Below, in pieces: positions 19,276-29,998 of a stretch of DNA of 64,000 nucleotides. Where the stretch lies: the NCBI RefSeq assembly GCF_018917235.1, contig NZ_JAHLOF010000001.1, positions 248,001-312,000 of the forward strand, given 5' to 3'. The notes beneath the pieces were generated by a model. It searched no databases and had not been told where the DNA came from. It saw only the letters and a program-made list of their open reading frames with translations. Numbering within the stretch: position 1 is the first letter of the stretch; every line of letters starts with the position of its first letter. The DNA comes from Metaclostridioides mangenotii (lineage in GTDB: Bacteria > Bacillota > Clostridia > Peptostreptococcales > Peptostreptococcaceae). A program made the translations under genes and the position numbers.

Positions 19276-19360
19276 ATTATATATTTTATTTAATCTGTTT
19301 ATATTATCATATTCAAATTTTTTAAAAATGTCAATAACTTTATTTATATTTTATTTATCT

Positions 19361-20230
19361 TTAATGAGATAGTACTTCATAACCTGCTTCTGTTACTAAT
19401 ACCATAATTTCCCATTGAACTGAAGGTTTTTTATCTGATGTATAAATCGTCCATCCATTTTCTTCGTCTAAATAAACTTCTTCTGATCCCAAATTAATCA
19501 TTGGCTCAATTGTAAAAACCATGCCTGGAACTAACAACATTTCAGTCCCTTTTTTTGAAACATAGCTTACAAAAGGATCTTCGTGGAATTCTTTGCCTAT
19601 ACCATGTCCTCCTACTTCCTCTACTACAGTATATCTATGTTTTAATGCATGGTTATAAACGGCCTCTCCCATATCCCCAAGAAATCCCCATGGCTTCACT
19701 TGTTCCAGCCCTTTTTGGACACATTCCTTACAAACTTGTACAAGATCTTTATATTCTTTTTTTACGTTACCTATACAATACATTCTAGAAGAATCAGAGA
19801 AGTATCCTTTATATATTGTCGAAACATCAACATTGATAATATCACCGTCTTTTAACATTATATCTTCTGATGGTATTCCATGGCATACTTGATTATTTAT
19901 AGAAGTACAGCAACTCTTTGGATATCCTTCATAACCTAAGGTCGCTGGAATGCCTCCCTGCTTTGTAGTTACATCATTTACCCAATCATCTATCTGCTGT
20001 GTTGTGATTCCTTCTTTTATATGCTCACCTATATAGTCAAGAACACTTATATTTATTTTTGCACTAGACTTTAAGCCTTCAATATCTTCTGGTAACTTTA
20101 ATAAATCATGTGATGGAACAATATGTCCTTTTGATCTATATTTTTCTATTTTTTGATCAAATGCTTCATGACATGTTTTATATTTCTGTCCACTGCCACA
20201 CCAACATTTATCATTTCTACCTATCTTCAT
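19361..20230 (-). CDS. map: Methionine aminopeptidase with N-terminal SEC-C motif
   Basis: A type I methionine aminopeptidase of 289 residues that removes the initiator Met from nascent proteins. Residues 1-21 carry a SEC-C zinc motif (CWCGSGQKYKTCH), found in a subset of clostridial and other MetAPs. The pita-bread metal ligands are present: INVDVSTIYKGYFSD (two Asp), GHGIGKEFHEDP (His), FTIEPMI (Glu) and WEIMVLV (Glu). It stands alone here, not in the ribosomal-protein operon where map is often found. Confidence 0.93.
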   Translation of the reverse strand: MKIGRNDKCWCGSGQKYKTCHEAFDQKIEKYRSKGHIVPSHDLLKLPEDIEGLKSSAKINISVLDYIGEHIKEGITTQQIDDWVNDVTTKQGGIPATLGYEGYPKSCCTSINNQVCHGIPSEDIMLKDGDIINVDVSTIYKGYFSDSSRMYCIGNVKKEYKDLVQVCKECVQKGLEQVKPWGFLGDMGEAVYNHALKHRYTVVEEVGGHGIGKEFHEDPFVSYVSKKGTEMLLVPGMVFTIEPMINLGSEEVYLDEENGWTIYTSDKKPSVQWEIMVLVTEAGYEVLSH

Positions 20231-20325
20231 ATAACCACCTCTATTATTCTGTCATACACATTTTATAAATTGTAACTTTATTATACAGTATAATTTAAGT
20301 ACCTATATATTTACAATAACAGTTT

Positions 20326-21423
20326 TTAAAATGTTTTAATTGGATTTAAGTCAACTTCACTTTGAACTACTTTTAAATCAACCTTTTCATCCAAGAATTC
20401 CTTCATTATATCTTTAAATATATACTCACTTTCAAAATGCCCGCAATCTATAATATTCATTCCAATGTCTGACGCATCTTGAGCCTCATGATATTTAAGA
20501 TCTCCTGTTATTAATACTTGTGCACCTGATTTTTTTGCATCTTTTACATAACTACTTCCAGATCCTGTTACAACAGCAATTTTTGTAATATCCGAATTTA
20601 AATCCCCAACTACTCTAATATAATTCATATTTAGTTTCTCTTTAACTAATTGAGCTAGTTCTTCCAGATTCATTTTTTTATCTAATTTCGCTATTCTACC
20701 AAGACCGAAAACTTCGCCTTTATTTTCTATTTTATATAAGTCATATGCAACTTCTTCATACGGATGTGATTTTAGCATTTCATTTAGAACAGAATTTAGA
20801 ACTTTTTTTGGAACAACAGTTTCAACTTTTATCTCTTCTACTGTCTCTAACGAATTTATTGCTCCTATAAACGGATTTGTACCCTCTTTAGGCATAAAAG
20901 TACCTTTGCCATCAATGTTAAAGCTACAATGGCTATAATTTCCTATAAAACCAGCTCCCGCCTCACACATTTTAAGTCTAACCGTATCGGCATAATCTTT
21001 AGGTACATAAACAGCCAATTTGTAGAGTTGTTCTGAATATGTCACGTCTAATATTTCGCTTTTTTCAATACCTAAGAGACTCATGAAATAATCATTAAGG
21101 CCTTCATTTGCTATATCAAAATTGGTATGCATACTGTAGATTGCTATATCATTTTTGATTAATTTATGTATAAGCTTGCCTTTTAATTCCGAAGTTGTAA
21201 TTCTTTTTATCTTACTAAAAATAAATGGATGGTGAGTAACTATTAAATCAATATCATTCTCTATTGCTTCTTCTATAAGTTTTTCATTAGCTTCAATGCT
21301 TACTAAAACCTTATTTATTTCACTATCCCAATCGCCAACTAATAAACCAACATTATCCCAATCATAGGCTAAATTAGTCGGATACTTTTCTTCAATTACT
21401 TTTATTAAATCACGTAATCTCAT
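20326..21423 (-). CDS. Nif3-like dinuclear metal-centre protein (YqfO family)
   Basis: A 366-residue NIF3-family protein. The metal-site motifs VTHHPFIFS near the N-terminus and DCGHFESE near the C-terminus are separated by the inserted domain typical of the Bacillus YqfO subfamily (around 130-230, with SHCSFNIDGKGTF and HPYEEVAYDLY). The biochemical role is unsettled; a GTP cyclohydrolase-like metal hydrolase activity has been proposed for the family. The start at 21423 uses a GAGGAG ribosome site. It follows trmK by only 4 bp, the conserved rpoD-trmK-yqfO order of Firmicutes. Confidence 0.9.
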   Translation of the reverse strand: MRLRDLIKVIEEKYPTNLAYDWDNVGLLVGDWDSEINKVLVSIEANEKLIEEAIENDIDLIVTHHPFIFSKIKRITTSELKGKLIHKLIKNDIAIYSMHTNFDIANEGLNDYFMSLLGIEKSEILDVTYSEQLYKLAVYVPKDYADTVRLKMCEAGAGFIGNYSHCSFNIDGKGTFMPKEGTNPFIGAINSLETVEEIKVETVVPKKVLNSVLNEMLKSHPYEEVAYDLYKIENKGEVFGLGRIAKLDKKMNLEELAQLVKEKLNMNYIRVVGDLNSDITKIAVVTGSGSSYVKDAKKSGAQVLITGDLKYHEAQDASDIGMNIIDCGHFESEYIFKDIMKEFLDEKVDLKVVQSEVDLNPIKTF

Positions 21424-21427
21424 TTGA

Positions 21428-22135
21428 TCACTCCTCAATAGTTTTTCTAATTTCTATAAGTTTAGCTATCTTGGCTCTAGTTTCATTTTTCTTTTGTTCT
21501 ATTGATTCACTATCAATATTTTCTAAATGGTCAAGTACATCATTATAAGACTTCAGCTTTTTATCTACAAAATCCTTTAAAAGAGGATCTCTTTTTTGTA
21601 CAAGCTTTTCGCCTACTTCAAAGTATATTTCGTTTTCTACCTCAGAGTATTTACCCGTATACTTAGCCACAATTATTTCATAAATCCTAAAATCCTCTCT
21701 TACAAGTACCTCATCTATAATCTCATAACCATTTTCAAGCAAATACATTCTCAATTTGTTTTGTGCTTGCATTGGTTGAAGTATTAACTTTTTAAGGCGG
21801 TGAGCTACTTCTTTTTTATTTTCTAATATATCTGAAATAAGAATTCCACCCATTCCTGCTATAATTACCTCATCTACTTCACCTTGATTTAATACGTCAA
21901 TTCCTGAACCTAATCTGAAATCTACTTTATCTAATAAATTGTTCCATTTTACAAATCTTTTACCATTATCAAGAGGCCCCTTATTTATATCCGCCAATAT
22001 TGCAAAAGGTACTATATTATTTTTTAGTAAATGTACTGGAATGTAACCATGATCTGTACCAATATCAGCGACTTTGCTGCCTTTTGTTACTAGGGACGCT
22101 ATTGTTTCTAACCTGCTAGTCAATTTAATATTCAA
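21428..22135 (-). CDS. trmK: tRNA (adenine-N1)-methyltransferase TrmK
   Basis: A SAM-dependent methyltransferase of 235 residues expected to modify A22 of tRNA. The Rossmann SAM motif VADIGTDHGYIPVHLL is at about 20-35, ILADINKGPL follows, and VIIAGMGGILISDIL marks the catalytic/adenine region. A C-terminal coiled-coil tail is usual in TrmK. It sits between rpoD and the Nif3-like gene, as in Bacillus, which supports the name. Confidence 0.92.
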   Translation of the reverse strand: MNIKLTSRLETIASLVTKGSKVADIGTDHGYIPVHLLKNNIVPFAILADINKGPLDNGKRFVKWNNLLDKVDFRLGSGIDVLNQGEVDEVIIAGMGGILISDILENKKEVAHRLKKLILQPMQAQNKLRMYLLENGYEIIDEVLVREDFRIYEIIVAKYTGKYSEVENEIYFEVGEKLVQKRDPLLKDFVDKKLKSYNDVLDHLENIDSESIEQKKNETRAKIAKLIEIRKTIEE

Positions 22136-22176
22136 TTTATAGCTTCCTCCTTATAAAATATATCTGTTAAAAATAT

Positions 22177-22204
22177 AAAAGAGCTGTTAATTATCAGCTC
22201 TTTT
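22177..22204 (-). terminator. Terminator after rpoD
   Basis: AAAAGAGCTG pairs with its complement directly after the rpoD stop. It lies between rpoD and trmK, so read-through into trmK may be partial. Confidence 0.7.
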
Positions 22205-22207
22205 ATA

Positions 22208-23374
22208 TTAATCTAAGTAATCTCTAAGTTTTTTTGATCTACTCGGATGTCTCAATTTTCTTAAAGCTTTAGCTTCTATCTGTCTAATTCTCTCTCTTGT
22301 CACATCAAATTCTTTTCCGACTTCTTCAAGAGTTCTAGCTCTTCCATCTTTAAGTCCAAATCTCAACTTTAAGACTTTTTGCTCTCTCTCATTTAGAGAA
22401 TCCAAAACATCTTCTATTTGCTCTTTAAGTAGAGAATAAGCTGCTGCTTCTGCAGGAGCTGGCGCATCATCATCAGGTATAAAATCACCTAAGTGGCTAT
22501 CTTCTTCCTCACCTATTGGTGTTTCTAAAGAAACTGGATCTTGAGCAATCTTCATGATTTCCCTAACTTTTTCTTCTGTCATATCCATTTCTTTTGCTAT
22601 TTCTTCTGGCTTAGGATCTCTACCTAGCTCTTGTAGTAACTGTCTCGATACTCTTATAAGTTTATTGATCGTTTCAACCATGTGCACCGGTATTCTTATT
22701 GTTCTAGCTTGATCTGCTATTGCACGAGTTATTGCTTGTCTGATCCACCATGTTGCATAAGTACTAAATTTATAACCTTTTGTATAGTCAAATTTCTCAA
22801 CTGCCTTTATTAGACCTAAGTTTCCTTCTTGGATCAAATCAAGGAACAACATGCCCCTTCCAACATATCTTTTTGCTATGCTGACAACTAGCCTAAGGTT
22901 GGCTTCAACCAGTCTTTGCTTTGCTATCTCGTCTCCGTCGTTCATCCTCTTTGCATACTCAACTTCTTCATGCGGTTTAAGTAGAGGTATTTTTCCTATT
23001 TCTTTTAAGTACATTCTAACTGGATCGTCTATACTTATACCTTTAGGTAAAGACAAATCAACTTTTTCCAAATCTGCAGTAGACGTTTCATCAGCGATAT
23101 CTTCATCAACCTTATGTTCATCCAGTACGGCTACATCTAGGTCATCGTCTTTAGATGAAAAGTTTACTGATGCATTTCCTTCTTTTGTATCAATAACTTC
23201 TATTCCAAAGTTACCAAATGTTTCATAAAGACTCTCTATTTTATCCTTATCTATCTCAGTATCTGAAAGTGCTTCTACAATTTCTTGTAGCGTAAGAGAT
23301 CCTTGTTTTTTTCCTTTTTCAATTAAATTCTTTGCTGCTATTTTACTTGATTCTTTAATAGATTTATTCTCCAC
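22208..23374 (-). CDS. rpoD: Primary sigma factor RpoD/SigA
   Basis: The housekeeping sigma-70 factor, 388 residues. It has an acidic region 1.1-like N-terminus, region 1.2/2 ([52 protein letters not shown]), region 3, and region 4 ([32 protein letters not shown]). The GTG at 23374 is preferred, because the AAAGGAGG ribosome site lies inside the longer reading. It follows dnaG directly, giving the conserved dnaG-rpoD macromolecular-synthesis order. Confidence 0.97.
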   Translation of the reverse strand: MENKSIKESSKIAAKNLIEKGKKQGSLTLQEIVEALSDTEIDKDKIESLYETFGNFGIEVIDTKEGNASVNFSSKDDDLDVAVLDEHKVDEDIADETSTADLEKVDLSLPKGISIDDPVRMYLKEIGKIPLLKPHEEVEYAKRMNDGDEIAKQRLVEANLRLVVSIAKRYVGRGMLFLDLIQEGNLGLIKAVEKFDYTKGYKFSTYATWWIRQAITRAIADQARTIRIPVHMVETINKLIRVSRQLLQELGRDPKPEEIAKEMDMTEEKVREIMKIAQDPVSLETPIGEEEDSHLGDFIPDDDAPAPAEAAAYSLLKEQIEDVLDSLNEREQKVLKLRFGLKDGRARTLEEVGKEFDVTRERIRQIEAKALRKLRHPSRSKKLRDYLD

Positions 23375-23391
23375 ACTTAAACCTCCTTTCA

Positions 23392-25182
23392 CTACAAACT
23401 CTTTAACATTTTATTTATCTCAACAATTTTCAAAGCTATTTCCATAATTTTACCATCTACCTCTTTCGCATCATGATTATTCTCTAATTCTTTTTGCTCT
23501 ATTAATAATTTCTCTATCTTTGCTTCAAGTGTATTTCTTTTGACTGTATTTAAAATTTCATCTATCTCTTTTGTGTTTTCGAAATCAATATTTTTTAAGC
23601 TCATAGAACTAATATCTTCAAAATATTCTTCGTCTATACAAAAACTTTCACTTTTGTCAATAGTTATTTTATCCATTTCTCTATTTTTAATAATAAAATT
23701 CGCAATTTTTTTGTTTTTTTCAATAAAAAAGTCGTCTCTACTTATCTTTAGTAGTATTAATTCCCTTAACTTTTTACTTTCTAACATTATTTTTAATAAT
23801 AATTTTTCGGAAATAATTTTGCCATCAGTTCTAACTTGAATTTTTTCAATAGGTTTTTCCTTTATTTTATTATTAAACTTACGGTTATATGATTTATTAT
23901 AGTTATTTCCGTAAACTTCTCTTTTTACAGAGTCTATACTAATACCCATAGATTGGCTTAAATAGTTTATATAATAATCCATATCTATAGGGCTTTTTAA
24001 TGTCTTAATTATATTACAAGCTTCCTTTATATACTTTACTTTATCATCATCTTTGTTTAGATCGTATTTTCCTCTAAGATTATCTATTTTGTACTTTATA
24101 TAGTGAGTTGCATTTTCAATTTCTTTCTTATATTCATCAAATCCATATTTTCTGATAAATTCGTCGGGATCTTTGCTATCTCTTAAATTAAGTACTTTGG
24201 CATTAATACCTGCTTTAACAAGTATATCAATTGCCCTCAGTGTAGCTTGTACTCCCGCTGAATCCGAGTCGTACGAAATGATTACATTATCCGCGTATCT
24301 CTTTATAAGAGAACTTTGCTGATCTGTAAGTGCAGTTCCAAGAGTTGCAGATACATTCTCTACTCCGTATTGGACTAATGAAATTAAGTCCATATACCCT
24401 TCAACCAGTATAATTGTTCTATTGTCGATCTTCTTTCTAGCAAAGTTCAAACCATATAAGTTCTCCCTCTTATTAAATATCAATGTTTCAGGTGAATTTA
24501 GATATTTCGGAATTGAATTGTCTAAAGTCCGACCACCAAAAGCTATTATATTTCCCCTATAATCAAAAATAGGAAACATAACCCTGTTCCTAAATCTATC
24601 ATAGGTATTACTTCCGCCCTTGTTCTCTAATATTAATCCACATTCAAGTAATTCCTCTTCACTATATCCCTTTGTAACTAAAAAATCTTTGAGATTGCTC
24701 CAAGAATCTTTAGAAAAACCTAGGCCAAACTTTTTTATAATTTTGTCACTTAAGCCTCTTTTTCTCAAATAATCGTAACCTTTATTTCTTCCTTCTGTTA
24801 GATTCGAAAAGTAAAATCTAGCGGCTTCGGTGTATACATCTTGAAACTTTTTGGATTTCTCTATTTTTATCCTAGTATCATTACTTATATTGGTATTTAT
24901 TTCTAATCCACATTTACTAGCTAATAGCTTTACAGAATCCATAAAGTCTAAGTTTTCCATTTTCATTACAAAGTTTATTACATCTCCACCTTCACCACAT
25001 CCAAAACATTTGTATATTTGTTTAGATGTATTTATATGAAATGAAGGTGTCTTTTCACCATGAAAAGGACATAATCCTTTATAATTTGAGCCAGACTGCT
25101 TAATTGCCATATACTCTGAAATTATACTTGATATTTCACATCTAGATTTAATTTCATCTATAATGTCTTTCATATCATTCAT
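23392..25182 (-). CDS. dnaG: DNA primase DnaG
   Basis: The replication primase, 596 residues. The N-terminal zinc-binding domain has [13 protein letters not shown] and [12 protein letters not shown] (ligands C-H-C-C). The TOPRIM core follows with [10 protein letters not shown] and [18 protein letters not shown], and then a C-terminal helicase-binding helical domain. It synthesises RNA primers at the fork with DnaB. The start has an AAGGTG ribosome site. It is the first gene before rpoD. Confidence 0.96.
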   Translation of the reverse strand: MNDMKDIIDEIKSRCEISSIISEYMAIKQSGSNYKGLCPFHGEKTPSFHINTSKQIYKCFGCGEGGDVINFVMKMENLDFMDSVKLLASKCGLEINTNISNDTRIKIEKSKKFQDVYTEAARFYFSNLTEGRNKGYDYLRKRGLSDKIIKKFGLGFSKDSWSNLKDFLVTKGYSEEELLECGLILENKGGSNTYDRFRNRVMFPIFDYRGNIIAFGGRTLDNSIPKYLNSPETLIFNKRENLYGLNFARKKIDNRTIILVEGYMDLISLVQYGVENVSATLGTALTDQQSSLIKRYADNVIISYDSDSAGVQATLRAIDILVKAGINAKVLNLRDSKDPDEFIRKYGFDEYKKEIENATHYIKYKIDNLRGKYDLNKDDDKVKYIKEACNIIKTLKSPIDMDYYINYLSQSMGISIDSVKREVYGNNYNKSYNRKFNNKIKEKPIEKIQVRTDGKIISEKLLLKIMLESKKLRELILLKISRDDFFIEKNKKIANFIIKNREMDKITIDKSESFCIDEEYFEDISSMSLKNIDFENTKEIDEILNTVKRNTLEAKIEKLLIEQKELENNHDAKEVDGKIMEIALKIVEINKMLKSL

Positions 25183-25443
25183 ATTATCACCTTCTGGTGT
25201 GATTATTTTTTATGTTAACATTTCCATTTTACACGATATTGTAAATTTGTCAATCACTCTTGTACATAATTCGACTTTTTATGTTGATATCCTTCTTAAA
25301 AATAAAATTTTTTTATTTAATTTGAATTATTTTAATCAAATTTGACTTTTTATGTTTTTATTAATCTTTAATAAAAAAGTGGATTAGTTATCTCCTTTAT
25401 TAAAGATTAATTACAATATCTATATCTCTAATATAAGGTTAAT

Positions 25444-26226
25444 TTATAAACCTACAGACTTTATTAAATTTTCAAATTGCTTAAAATTAAGAGATTGTGC
25501 TCCATCTGAAAGTGCATTTTCGGGATCAGGATGAACTTCTATCATCAATCCATTAGCACCACAAGCTAATGCAGCCTTTGACATTGGTTCAATTAAATAT
25601 CTAATACCTGTGGAATGACTAGGATCAACTACTACAGGAAAACCGGTCTCCTTGTGTATAATTGGCACTGCTGCTAAATCTAAAGTATTTCTTGTGTAGT
25701 CATTAAATGTTCTTATACCTCTTTCACACATAATTATTTTATGGTTTCCTTCACTTGTAATATACTCAGATGCTCCGATCCACTCACTAATTGTTGCAGA
25801 CATTCCCCTTTTTAGCAAAACAGGTTTATCTTGCTTTCCAACTTCACTAAGTAGTGTAAAGTTCTGCATATTTCTAGAGCCAATTTGGATTATATCAGCA
25901 ACATCGTAAAGATATTCTAAGTCTCTAACATCCATAAGCTCTGTTATAACTGGCAACTGTATCTCATTTTTCACTGATTTTAGTATATCTAATCCTTCTC
26001 TTCCTAATCCTTGAAAAGAGTCTGGAGATGTTCTTGGCTTATATGCACCTCCACGAAGTACATTTACTCCCGTTTTCTTGACAAATTTTGCAGTTTCTAA
26101 TAACTGCTCATAGCTTTCAATTGCACAAGGACCAGCAATCATCAGTTTGTCTTTTTTTAAATCTATGATACTTTCATATGATCTAATAATTATATTCTCA
26201 TTGCAATTTAATGTATTATCTTTCAT
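25444..26226 (-). CDS. aroF: 3-deoxy-7-phosphoheptulonate synthase (AroF-type)
   Basis: Class I-beta DAHP synthase, 260 residues, the first step of the shikimate pathway (PEP plus erythrose-4-phosphate). Motifs are IAGPCAIES, RGGAYKPRTSPDSFQGLG, QIGSRNMQNF, LLKRGM and VVVDPSHSTG. No N-terminal ACT or chorismate-mutase domain is fused, so feedback control is not evident. It is the last gene of the folate operon and overlaps folK by 11 bp. The pathway leads to chorismate, the source of the p-aminobenzoate that FolP uses. Confidence 0.93.
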   Translation of the reverse strand: MKDNTLNCNENIIIRSYESIIDLKKDKLMIAGPCAIESYEQLLETAKFVKKTGVNVLRGGAYKPRTSPDSFQGLGREGLDILKSVKNEIQLPVITELMDVRDLEYLYDVADIIQIGSRNMQNFTLLSEVGKQDKPVLLKRGMSATISEWIGASEYITSEGNHKIIMCERGIRTFNDYTRNTLDLAAVPIIHKETGFPVVVDPSHSTGIRYLIEPMSKAALACGANGLMIEVHPDPENALSDGAQSLNFKQFENLIKSVGL

Positions 26227-26719
26227 TAATTAAAACTCCTTTATCCTTTACCCCTTCAATATCCACCCCAGGAAGAAGATCTAAATAATGTCTAAGTTTT
26301 TTCCCCTTAAGCATTATATCTTCATCTAAATCCAGTAGTGGTATAATAACAAAAGCTCTCTGCTTTATCCTCGGATGTGGTAATATTAGCTCCTCATCAT
26401 CAGAGACAAAATCATTATAAAACAATATATCTACATCTATGGTCCTAGGACCCCATCTAATAATTCTTTTTCTGTGAAGTCTCTGCTCGACCTCCTGACA
26501 AATTTGAAGTACTTCATGCTTATCAATATCTGTTTCAACTTCTAGACACATATTTAAAAAGTCATCTTGGTCAGTATATCCCCAAGCTTTGGTCTCATAA
26601 ACTTTAGACAGCTTCACTATTCTTATACCCTCAAATGACTCTAAATACTCAACTGCTCTTTTTAGATTTAATAGTCTATCTCCCATATTGGTACCTAAAC
26701 CCAAATAAACTTTATTCAT
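26216..26719 (-). CDS. folK: HPPK, 2-amino-4-hydroxy-6-hydroxymethyldihydropteridine pyrophosphokinase
   Basis: A pterin pyrophosphokinase of 167 residues that activates hydroxymethyldihydropterin with ATP. Signature motifs are YLGLGTNMGDRLLNLKRAV at the N-terminus, YETKAWGYTDQDDFLNMC, the catalytic RWGPRTIDVDILFY (Asp pair binding Mg), and LPHPRIKQRAFVIIPL. It overlaps folB by 8 bp and aroF by 11 bp, so the operon is tightly coupled. Confidence 0.95.
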   Translation of the reverse strand: MNKVYLGLGTNMGDRLLNLKRAVEYLESFEGIRIVKLSKVYETKAWGYTDQDDFLNMCLEVETDIDKHEVLQICQEVEQRLHRKRIIRWGPRTIDVDILFYNDFVSDDEELILPHPRIKQRAFVIIPLLDLDEDIMLKGKKLRHYLDLLPGVDIEGVKDKGVLINER

Positions 26720-27086
26720 ACCTGCATCTCCTTATCTCAACGCCAAAGTAATCATAAATGCCATTAACTGGTGCCTCAGGTTTTTTAACTCTAACTAAAA
26801 CTTCATTTATAAGTACAAATTTCTCCAAAATTTCTATTGCAATATTTTCAGCAACTGCTTCAATAAGTTTATATCTTCTATCTTCTACTATATTTTTAAC
26901 TAAATTGTATACATCAGCATAACTAACCGATTTATTTATATTATCACTAACACCTGCTTCATGAGTATCTAAGTACAATTCAATATCTAAAAAAAATTTT
27001 TGTCCTAATATATTTTCCTCAGCTAAAACACCATGATAACCATAAAAACCTAAATTATTTAGAAGTATTTTATCCATATTATCCAC
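26712..27086 (-). CDS. folB: Dihydroneopterin aldolase FolB
   Basis: A 124-residue aldolase that converts dihydroneopterin to 6-hydroxymethyldihydropterin and glycolaldehyde. The family signature GFYGYHGVLAEENILGQKF lies near the N-terminus. SVSYADVYNLV and the Glu-containing LIEAVAENIAIEIL follow, then VRVKKPEAPV. It is the third gene of the fol operon, 1 bp after folP. Confidence 0.94.
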   Translation of the reverse strand: MDNMDKILLNNLGFYGYHGVLAEENILGQKFFLDIELYLDTHEAGVSDNINKSVSYADVYNLVKNIVEDRRYKLIEAVAENIAIEILEKFVLINEVLVRVKKPEAPVNGIYDYFGVEIRRCRYE

Positions 27087-27087
27087 C

Positions 27088-27876
27088 TTATCTTATAATT
27101 GCATCAGCCATTTTTGCTGCACGAGAATTTTCGAGAACGTCATGTACTCTAACTATATCTACTCCATCTTTTATACCTAAAACTGTAGTGGCCACTGTAC
27201 CTTCTACTCTGTCTTTTGGTTCTGTATTTAAAACATTTGCTATAACCCTTTTTCTAGAAGTACCCAAAAGTATAGGATAACCTAGTTCCTTCAGTTCAGC
27301 CATTCTCTTTAATACCTCTATATTTTGCTCAAATGTTTTTCCAAATCCTATTCCTGGATCTAGTACAATTTTTTCTTTTTTTATACCTGAATTTAAAGCA
27401 ATCTCTATACTTTTATTTAAAAAAGATTTAATTGAACACATAATATCACCTTCATATTCCGTACCATCTTGATTGTGCATTATGCAAACTTCTGCATCGT
27501 ATTTAGCTATTGCCGAAGCCATAAGTTCATCTTTTTGAAGACCCCAAATATCGTTGATCATATCAGCTCCAAGTTTTAAAGCAGCTTCAGCTACATCAAC
27601 CTTATAAGTATCTACGGATACAGGAATATCAAGTTCACTTTTTATTCTTTTTATTACTGGTGTTATTCTCTCTATTTCTTCTTCAGATGTTATCACTGTA
27701 TGTCCAGGTCTAGTAGATTCTCCGCCTAAATCTATTATATCTGCACCCTGATTAACCATTTCTTTCGCATGTTTAATTGCTTTATCGAGTTTATTGAAAT
27801 AACCACCATCAGAAAAGCTATCCGGTGTCACATTTAAAATTCCCATTATATAAGTTTTTTTACCGTATTTAAACAA
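27088..27876 (-). CDS. folP: Dihydropteroate synthase FolP
   Basis: A TIM-barrel enzyme of 262 residues that joins p-aminobenzoate to hydroxymethyldihydropterin pyrophosphate; it is the sulfonamide target. Motifs are MGILNVTPDSFSDGG, IIDLGGESTRPG, SVDTYK, INDIWG, LDPGIGFGKTFEQN, LLGTSRK and VRVHDV. It lies 17 bp downstream of folE. Confidence 0.96.
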   Translation of the reverse strand: MFKYGKKTYIMGILNVTPDSFSDGGYFNKLDKAIKHAKEMVNQGADIIDLGGESTRPGHTVITSEEEIERITPVIKRIKSELDIPVSVDTYKVDVAEAALKLGADMINDIWGLQKDELMASAIAKYDAEVCIMHNQDGTEYEGDIMCSIKSFLNKSIEIALNSGIKKEKIVLDPGIGFGKTFEQNIEVLKRMAELKELGYPILLGTSRKRVIANVLNTEPKDRVEGTVATTVLGIKDGVDIVRVHDVLENSRAAKMADAIIR

Positions 27877-27893
27877 AAATTCTCCCCTCCTAC

Positions 27894-28469
27894 TTAGCTT
27901 CTCATTGTCAGTAAGCTCATAGCCTCTGATCTAACCGCCAAGTCCTTTTCAAACACACCTCTGACTGCGGATGTAATGGTTTTTGATCCTGGTTTTTTAA
28001 CTCCTCTCATAGTCATACACATATGTTCAGCCTCTATTACTACTATAACTCCATAAGGGTTTAATTCATTCATTATAATATCTGCTACTTCTTTAGTAAT
28101 TCTTTCTTGCAATTGAGGTCTTTTAGCTAAAGTTTCTACTACTCTAGCAATCTTAGATAATCCTGTAAGTCTACCTGCCTTTGGTATATATCCTATATGA
28201 GCTTTTCCAAAAAACGGTACTAGATGATGTTCGCAACATGAATAAAAAGGAATATCTTTTACAATAACAAGCTCTTCATGATCCTCGTCGTGAAACACTA
28301 CTTTTAAGTGTTCCCTTGCATCCTCATTTAACCCAGAAAAAATTTCTTCATACATTCTAACCACTCTATCTGGAGTATCTGCAAGTCCTTCTCTTGTTGG
28401 ATCTTCTCCAATAGCTTCTAATATATCCCTTACGGCATTTCTTATTTTATCTTTGTTTTCTTGGTTCAT
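27894..28469 (-). CDS. folE: GTP cyclohydrolase I FolE
   Basis: A 191-residue enzyme that converts GTP to dihydroneopterin triphosphate, the first step of folate synthesis. Key segments are [20 protein letters not shown] (zinc Cys and His), [21 protein letters not shown] and [17 protein letters not shown] (second zinc Cys). It is the first fol gene of the folE-P-B-K-aroF operon. Confidence 0.96.
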   Translation of the reverse strand: MNQENKDKIRNAVRDILEAIGEDPTREGLADTPDRVVRMYEEIFSGLNEDAREHLKVVFHDEDHEELVIVKDIPFYSCCEHHLVPFFGKAHIGYIPKAGRLTGLSKIARVVETLAKRPQLQERITKEVADIIMNELNPYGVIVVIEAEHMCMTMRGVKKPGSKTITSAVRGVFEKDLAVRSEAMSLLTMRS

Positions 28470-28486
28470 ATAATGTCACCCCATTT

Positions 28487-29188
28487 TTAGTAAATTAACT
28501 TTATAAACTTCTCTCTGTCATCATCCTTAAACACATATAAATAAATTTTTTTTAACTCTTCATAACCTTTAATTTTATATGCATTCTCAATTAATTTATA
28601 TAATTCTATATCTTCTTTATTTAACGCCTTAATTAATTTTTTTTCTTTAGGCAACCATTTATCATTTATACTAAAGTACCCAATTATTATATCTTTTAAA
28701 AATAAATTCGTCAAAAATTCATATTCTAATTCACCCATATTGTCTTTATTTTTTAACTTATTAAGAGTAGAATTGAGTTCATACTTAATAAAGTATTTTT
28801 CACTATTTTGAAGCTTTACAGGTCCTTTATCGTATGTTTGTTCACAAATTTTTATTAAACATTGTGAAAATCCTCCATTGTCGTATTCAACTTTAGCATC
28901 CCTAACCTCATTTATAAAGAATTTCTCTCTATTTTTAACCATTTCTTTACAATTTTCTATAGAAAAGTAATTTATATCAAAGCTTATTCCATTAACTTCT
29001 TTAATAATCCGTATTTGACTTTCAATATTATCGCAAATGACAAATAAATCTATATCATTTATTAATTTAGCATCTTTTTTAAAATCTTTATCCTTACTTG
29101 ATCCAACTAAAAAAATAGCGTTAACCCCGCTATTTTGTTTAATTTTATTCATTTCCTCTTTGTAAATTTTAATTAAATCATTCCTCAT
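28487..29188 (-). CDS. Nucleotidyltransferase-fold protein
   Basis: A 233-residue protein whose N-terminus matches the polymerase-beta nucleotidyltransferase core: FLVGSSKD (usual G-S/G-S) followed by INDIDLFVICD (the D-x-D pair). A further acidic strand may be FDINYF. The rest is helical. The specific substrate cannot be told. It lies 17 bp upstream of folE on the same strand and may be cotranscribed, but the context does not link it to folate synthesis. Confidence 0.6.
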   Translation of the reverse strand: MRNDLIKIYKEEMNKIKQNSGVNAIFLVGSSKDKDFKKDAKLINDIDLFVICDNIESQIRIIKEVNGISFDINYFSIENCKEMVKNREKFFINEVRDAKVEYDNGGFSQCLIKICEQTYDKGPVKLQNSEKYFIKYELNSTLNKLKNKDNMGELEYEFLTNLFLKDIIIGYFSINDKWLPKEKKLIKALNKEDIELYKLIENAYKIKGYEELKKIYLYVFKDDDREKFIKLIY

Positions 29189-29223
29189 ATTAACACCCCA
29201 ATACTATAGCTACTTTCGATTAT

Positions 29224-29970
29224 CTAATCAATAAGGTCTGATACAGTAGTAAATTTGTACCCTTCTTTTTTCATCTTTGGTATTAAAATATTTAATGCCT
29301 CAACAGTGTTATCTGTACCATAGTCATGAAGTAAAATTATATCTCCGTTTTTTACATTCTTGTATATAGTATCAGCTATTTTCTCTGCTGATGGATTCTT
29401 CCAATCTTTTGCATCAAATCCAGTCCATAGAACAATCTTATATCCATTTTTTTCAGCTATATCTACTAAATTATTTTTTCTATAGCTTCCAAAAGGGGGT
29501 CTGAATAATTTTGTTTTCTTCCCTGTAACAGATTTTATTGCCTCTTCACACTTCATAATCTCTTCTTCTAATTGACTGCTATTAAGTGTACTTATGTCGT
29601 AATGATTAAAAGTGTGATTACCGATCTCATGCCCTTCTTTACTAGCCCTAATAAGAGGTTCTTTGTACCACTGAGCATGTTTTCCCGCAATAAAAAAAGT
29701 CCCTTTAACATCATATTTTTTTAGTACATCAAGTACTTGATCTGTCTCTTTAGGATGCGGTCCATCATCAAATGTAAGAGCTACAACTTTTTTTCCCCTT
29801 GAACCGTGCTTAATAACTATATTGTCTGCTTCTTCCATTTTAGAAGTCTCATTAGCTTGATTTTTATTACAAGCGAATAGGCTAAATGAAAATAAAATTA
29901 CTAAAGTTGTTAAGGCAACAATCTGGAATGAAAGATTTAATGGCTTTACAAAAATTCTAAACTTTTTCAT
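29224..29970 (-). CDS. Polysaccharide deacetylase lipoprotein
   Basis: A 248-residue CE4-family deacetylase. The long N-terminal signal ends in a lipobox-like FSLFACNK. NodB motifs are complete: VVALTFDDGPH (catalytic Asp pair), IGNHTFNHYD (metal His pair), FRPPFGSYR, and ILLHDYGT. It probably removes N- or O-acetyl groups from cell-wall polysaccharide outside the membrane. It stands among cell-envelope genes and is distinct from the PdaA-type enzyme at 58240. Confidence 0.9.
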   Translation of the reverse strand: MKKFRIFVKPLNLSFQIVALTTLVILFSFSLFACNKNQANETSKMEEADNIVIKHGSRGKKVVALTFDDGPHPKETDQVLDVLKKYDVKGTFFIAGKHAQWYKEPLIRASKEGHEIGNHTFNHYDISTLNSSQLEEEIMKCEEAIKSVTGKKTKLFRPPFGSYRKNNLVDIAEKNGYKIVLWTGFDAKDWKNPSAEKIADTIYKNVKNGDIILLHDYGTDNTVEALNILIPKMKKEGYKFTTVSDLID

Positions 29971-29998
29971 GATTTTAAAGTCCCTTCAAAATATTTTG